The notes under the pieces: model-generated
The model's input: the letters and a program-made list of their open reading frames with translations, nothing else
Databases searched by the model: none
What the model was told of the DNA's origin: nothing
Source of the DNA: Chloroflexota bacterium
GTDB lineage: Bacteria; Chloroflexota; Anaerolineae; Fen-1058
Assembly (NCBI GenBank): GCA_016219235.1
Contig: JACRBO010000264.1
Span: forward strand, 1-6,679
Length of the DNA stretch: 6,679 nucleotides
Direction of reading: 5' to 3'
Part shown: one piece after another, positions 6,177 through 6,679 of the stretch
Layout: each line of letters begins with the position of its first letter
Position numbering within the stretch: position 1 is the stretch's first letter
Translations under genes and position numbers: made by a program

Positions 6177-6679
6177 ATGTTACACATTCATCGTGGATTG
6201 TCTATGTTGATCATCGTTGCGCTGTTGGCAGCGTTGTTGGGGGAGGCGCTGCCAACCAATGCTGCCTCGTCATTGCGAGACGCATATCCTGAGCGGAGCG
6301 AAGCACAGTCGAAGGATGCGACGACGCAATCTCCGCCGGCAAGTGAGATTGCTTCGCATCCCTCGACTCCGCAGCAAGAGGCTGCTCCGCTCGGGACGCT
6401 CGCAGTGACGTCTACGTTGAAGGCCCCCACCGCCAGCGGCCCATCGCTGTACCTCAACGGCAGCAACTACGTCAACGTGCCGCACGCTTCATTGCCCGCC
6501 ATCGGCAGCAGCGACCTTACATTGGAGGCGTGGATTTATCCGACCAATGTGACCGGCTTTCACGCCGTCCTGGCCAAACAATACAATGTCGGCTTCTGGT
6601 TCGGCGTGTACAACGGCAAACTGCGCTTCTATCGCGGCAGCACGTCATTTGTCGAGGGCGCCACGGTCATCCCGGTGAA
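6177..6679 (+). CDS. Secreted LamG/concanavalin A-like jellyroll protein, N-terminal part (open at right edge)
   Basis: An open frame of 167 full codons continues past the window. Residues 1-30 are a signal peptide (MLHIHRG, core 8-21, likely cleavage near TNAA 27-30). Residues 31-78 are a low-complexity Ser/Ala/Pro/Glu linker encoded by a palindromic repeat (6268-6410). From about 88 the sequence is a LamG-like domain (Laminin_G_3 type): PSLYLNGSNYVNVP (89-102), then the hallmark SSDLTLEAWIYPT (111-123), VLAKQ (131-135) and FWFGVYNGKLRFYRG (140-154). Such domains bind carbohydrate or protein ligands at the cell surface; what follows the domain is unknown. The start is fixed by the Shine-Dalgarno 8 nt upstream and by close similarity of the first 17 residues to those of the preceding gene. 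It is probably in one operon with the beta-helix gene. Confidence 0.85.
   Translation, partial: MLHIHRGLSMLIIVALLAALLGEALPTNAASSLRDAYPERSEAQSKDATTQSPPASEIASHPSTPQQEAAPLGTLAVTSTLKAPTASGPSLYLNGSNYVNVPHASLPAIGSSDLTLEAWIYPTNVTGFHAVLAKQYNVGFWFGVYNGKLRFYRGSTSFVEGATVIPV
6268..6410. repeat. 143-bp imperfect palindromic repeat inside the LamG gene
   Basis: The left arm (6268-6333) starts CGTCATTGCGAG, contains GAGCGGAGC and GTCGAAGGATGCGA, and ends GCAATCTC. The right arm (6345-6410) is its imperfect reverse complement: GAGATTGC, TCGCATCCCTCGAC, GCTCCGCTC, CTCGCAGTGACG. The loop is 11 nt (6334-6344). The arms differ by several small indels in the middle. The TTGCGAG...GCAATCTC pattern is that of dispersed palindromic repeats often seen between genes in various bacteria, and the antisense frame gives the familiar spurious peptide pattern (LCFAPLRICVSQ). 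Here it lies wholly inside coding sequence and keeps the frame open. Confidence 0.75.

Noticed and set aside
6188..6485. Minus-strand frames of 71-92 codons opposite the LamG gene
   Set aside because: They read through the palindromic repeat and give the typical spurious peptides of such repeats; the plus frame has a strong Shine-Dalgarno, signal peptide and LamG domain.

Overview
The window looks like bacterial chromosomal DNA of fairly high GC, most plausibly from a member of the Chloroflexota (Anaerolineae-like). This is an inference from three traits: a large XRE-HTH/NB-ARC/TPR regulator, secreted repeat-rich proteins with a choice-of-anchor-Q-type end and a terminal YLPLIIK, and a GH10 protein with a short beta-rich C-terminal extension. 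No rRNA or marker gene is present to confirm it.

Layout. Positions 1-177 (minus) hold the first 59 codons of an IS66-family transposase running off the left edge. Its outer end seems to lie near 233, and the reading frame of a GH10 xylanase resumes immediately there (about 234-1254, plus), without its N-terminal part. The simplest reading is that the IS element split the GH10 gene. A small DUF1801-type protein follows (1319-1702, plus). Its 3' end overlaps by 47 bp the 3' end of a convergent 832-residue regulator (1656-4154, minus).

A 97-bp divergent region (4155-4251) separates the regulator from two plus-strand genes for secreted proteins: a 626-residue right-handed beta-helix protein with about 15 rungs (4252-6132), and after 44 bp a LamG/jellyroll protein (6177 to beyond the right edge). 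These two genes share nearly the same ribosome-binding leader and signal peptide, as if a common secretion cassette were reused.

The second secreted gene carries a 143-bp imperfect palindrome (6268-6410), translated in frame between the signal peptide and the LamG domain. It resembles the dispersed 'TTGCGAG...GCAATCTC' palindromic repeats known from intergenic DNA, so a mobile or repeat sequence appears to have become a protein linker.

How the genes may work together: the STAND-type regulator is divergent to the two cell-surface or secreted genes and is a reasonable candidate regulator of them, but this rests only on position. The GH10 remnant and the secreted beta-helix and LamG proteins fit a polysaccharide-handling or surface-binding lifestyle. 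No CRISPR array, tRNA, rRNA or clear terminator was seen.
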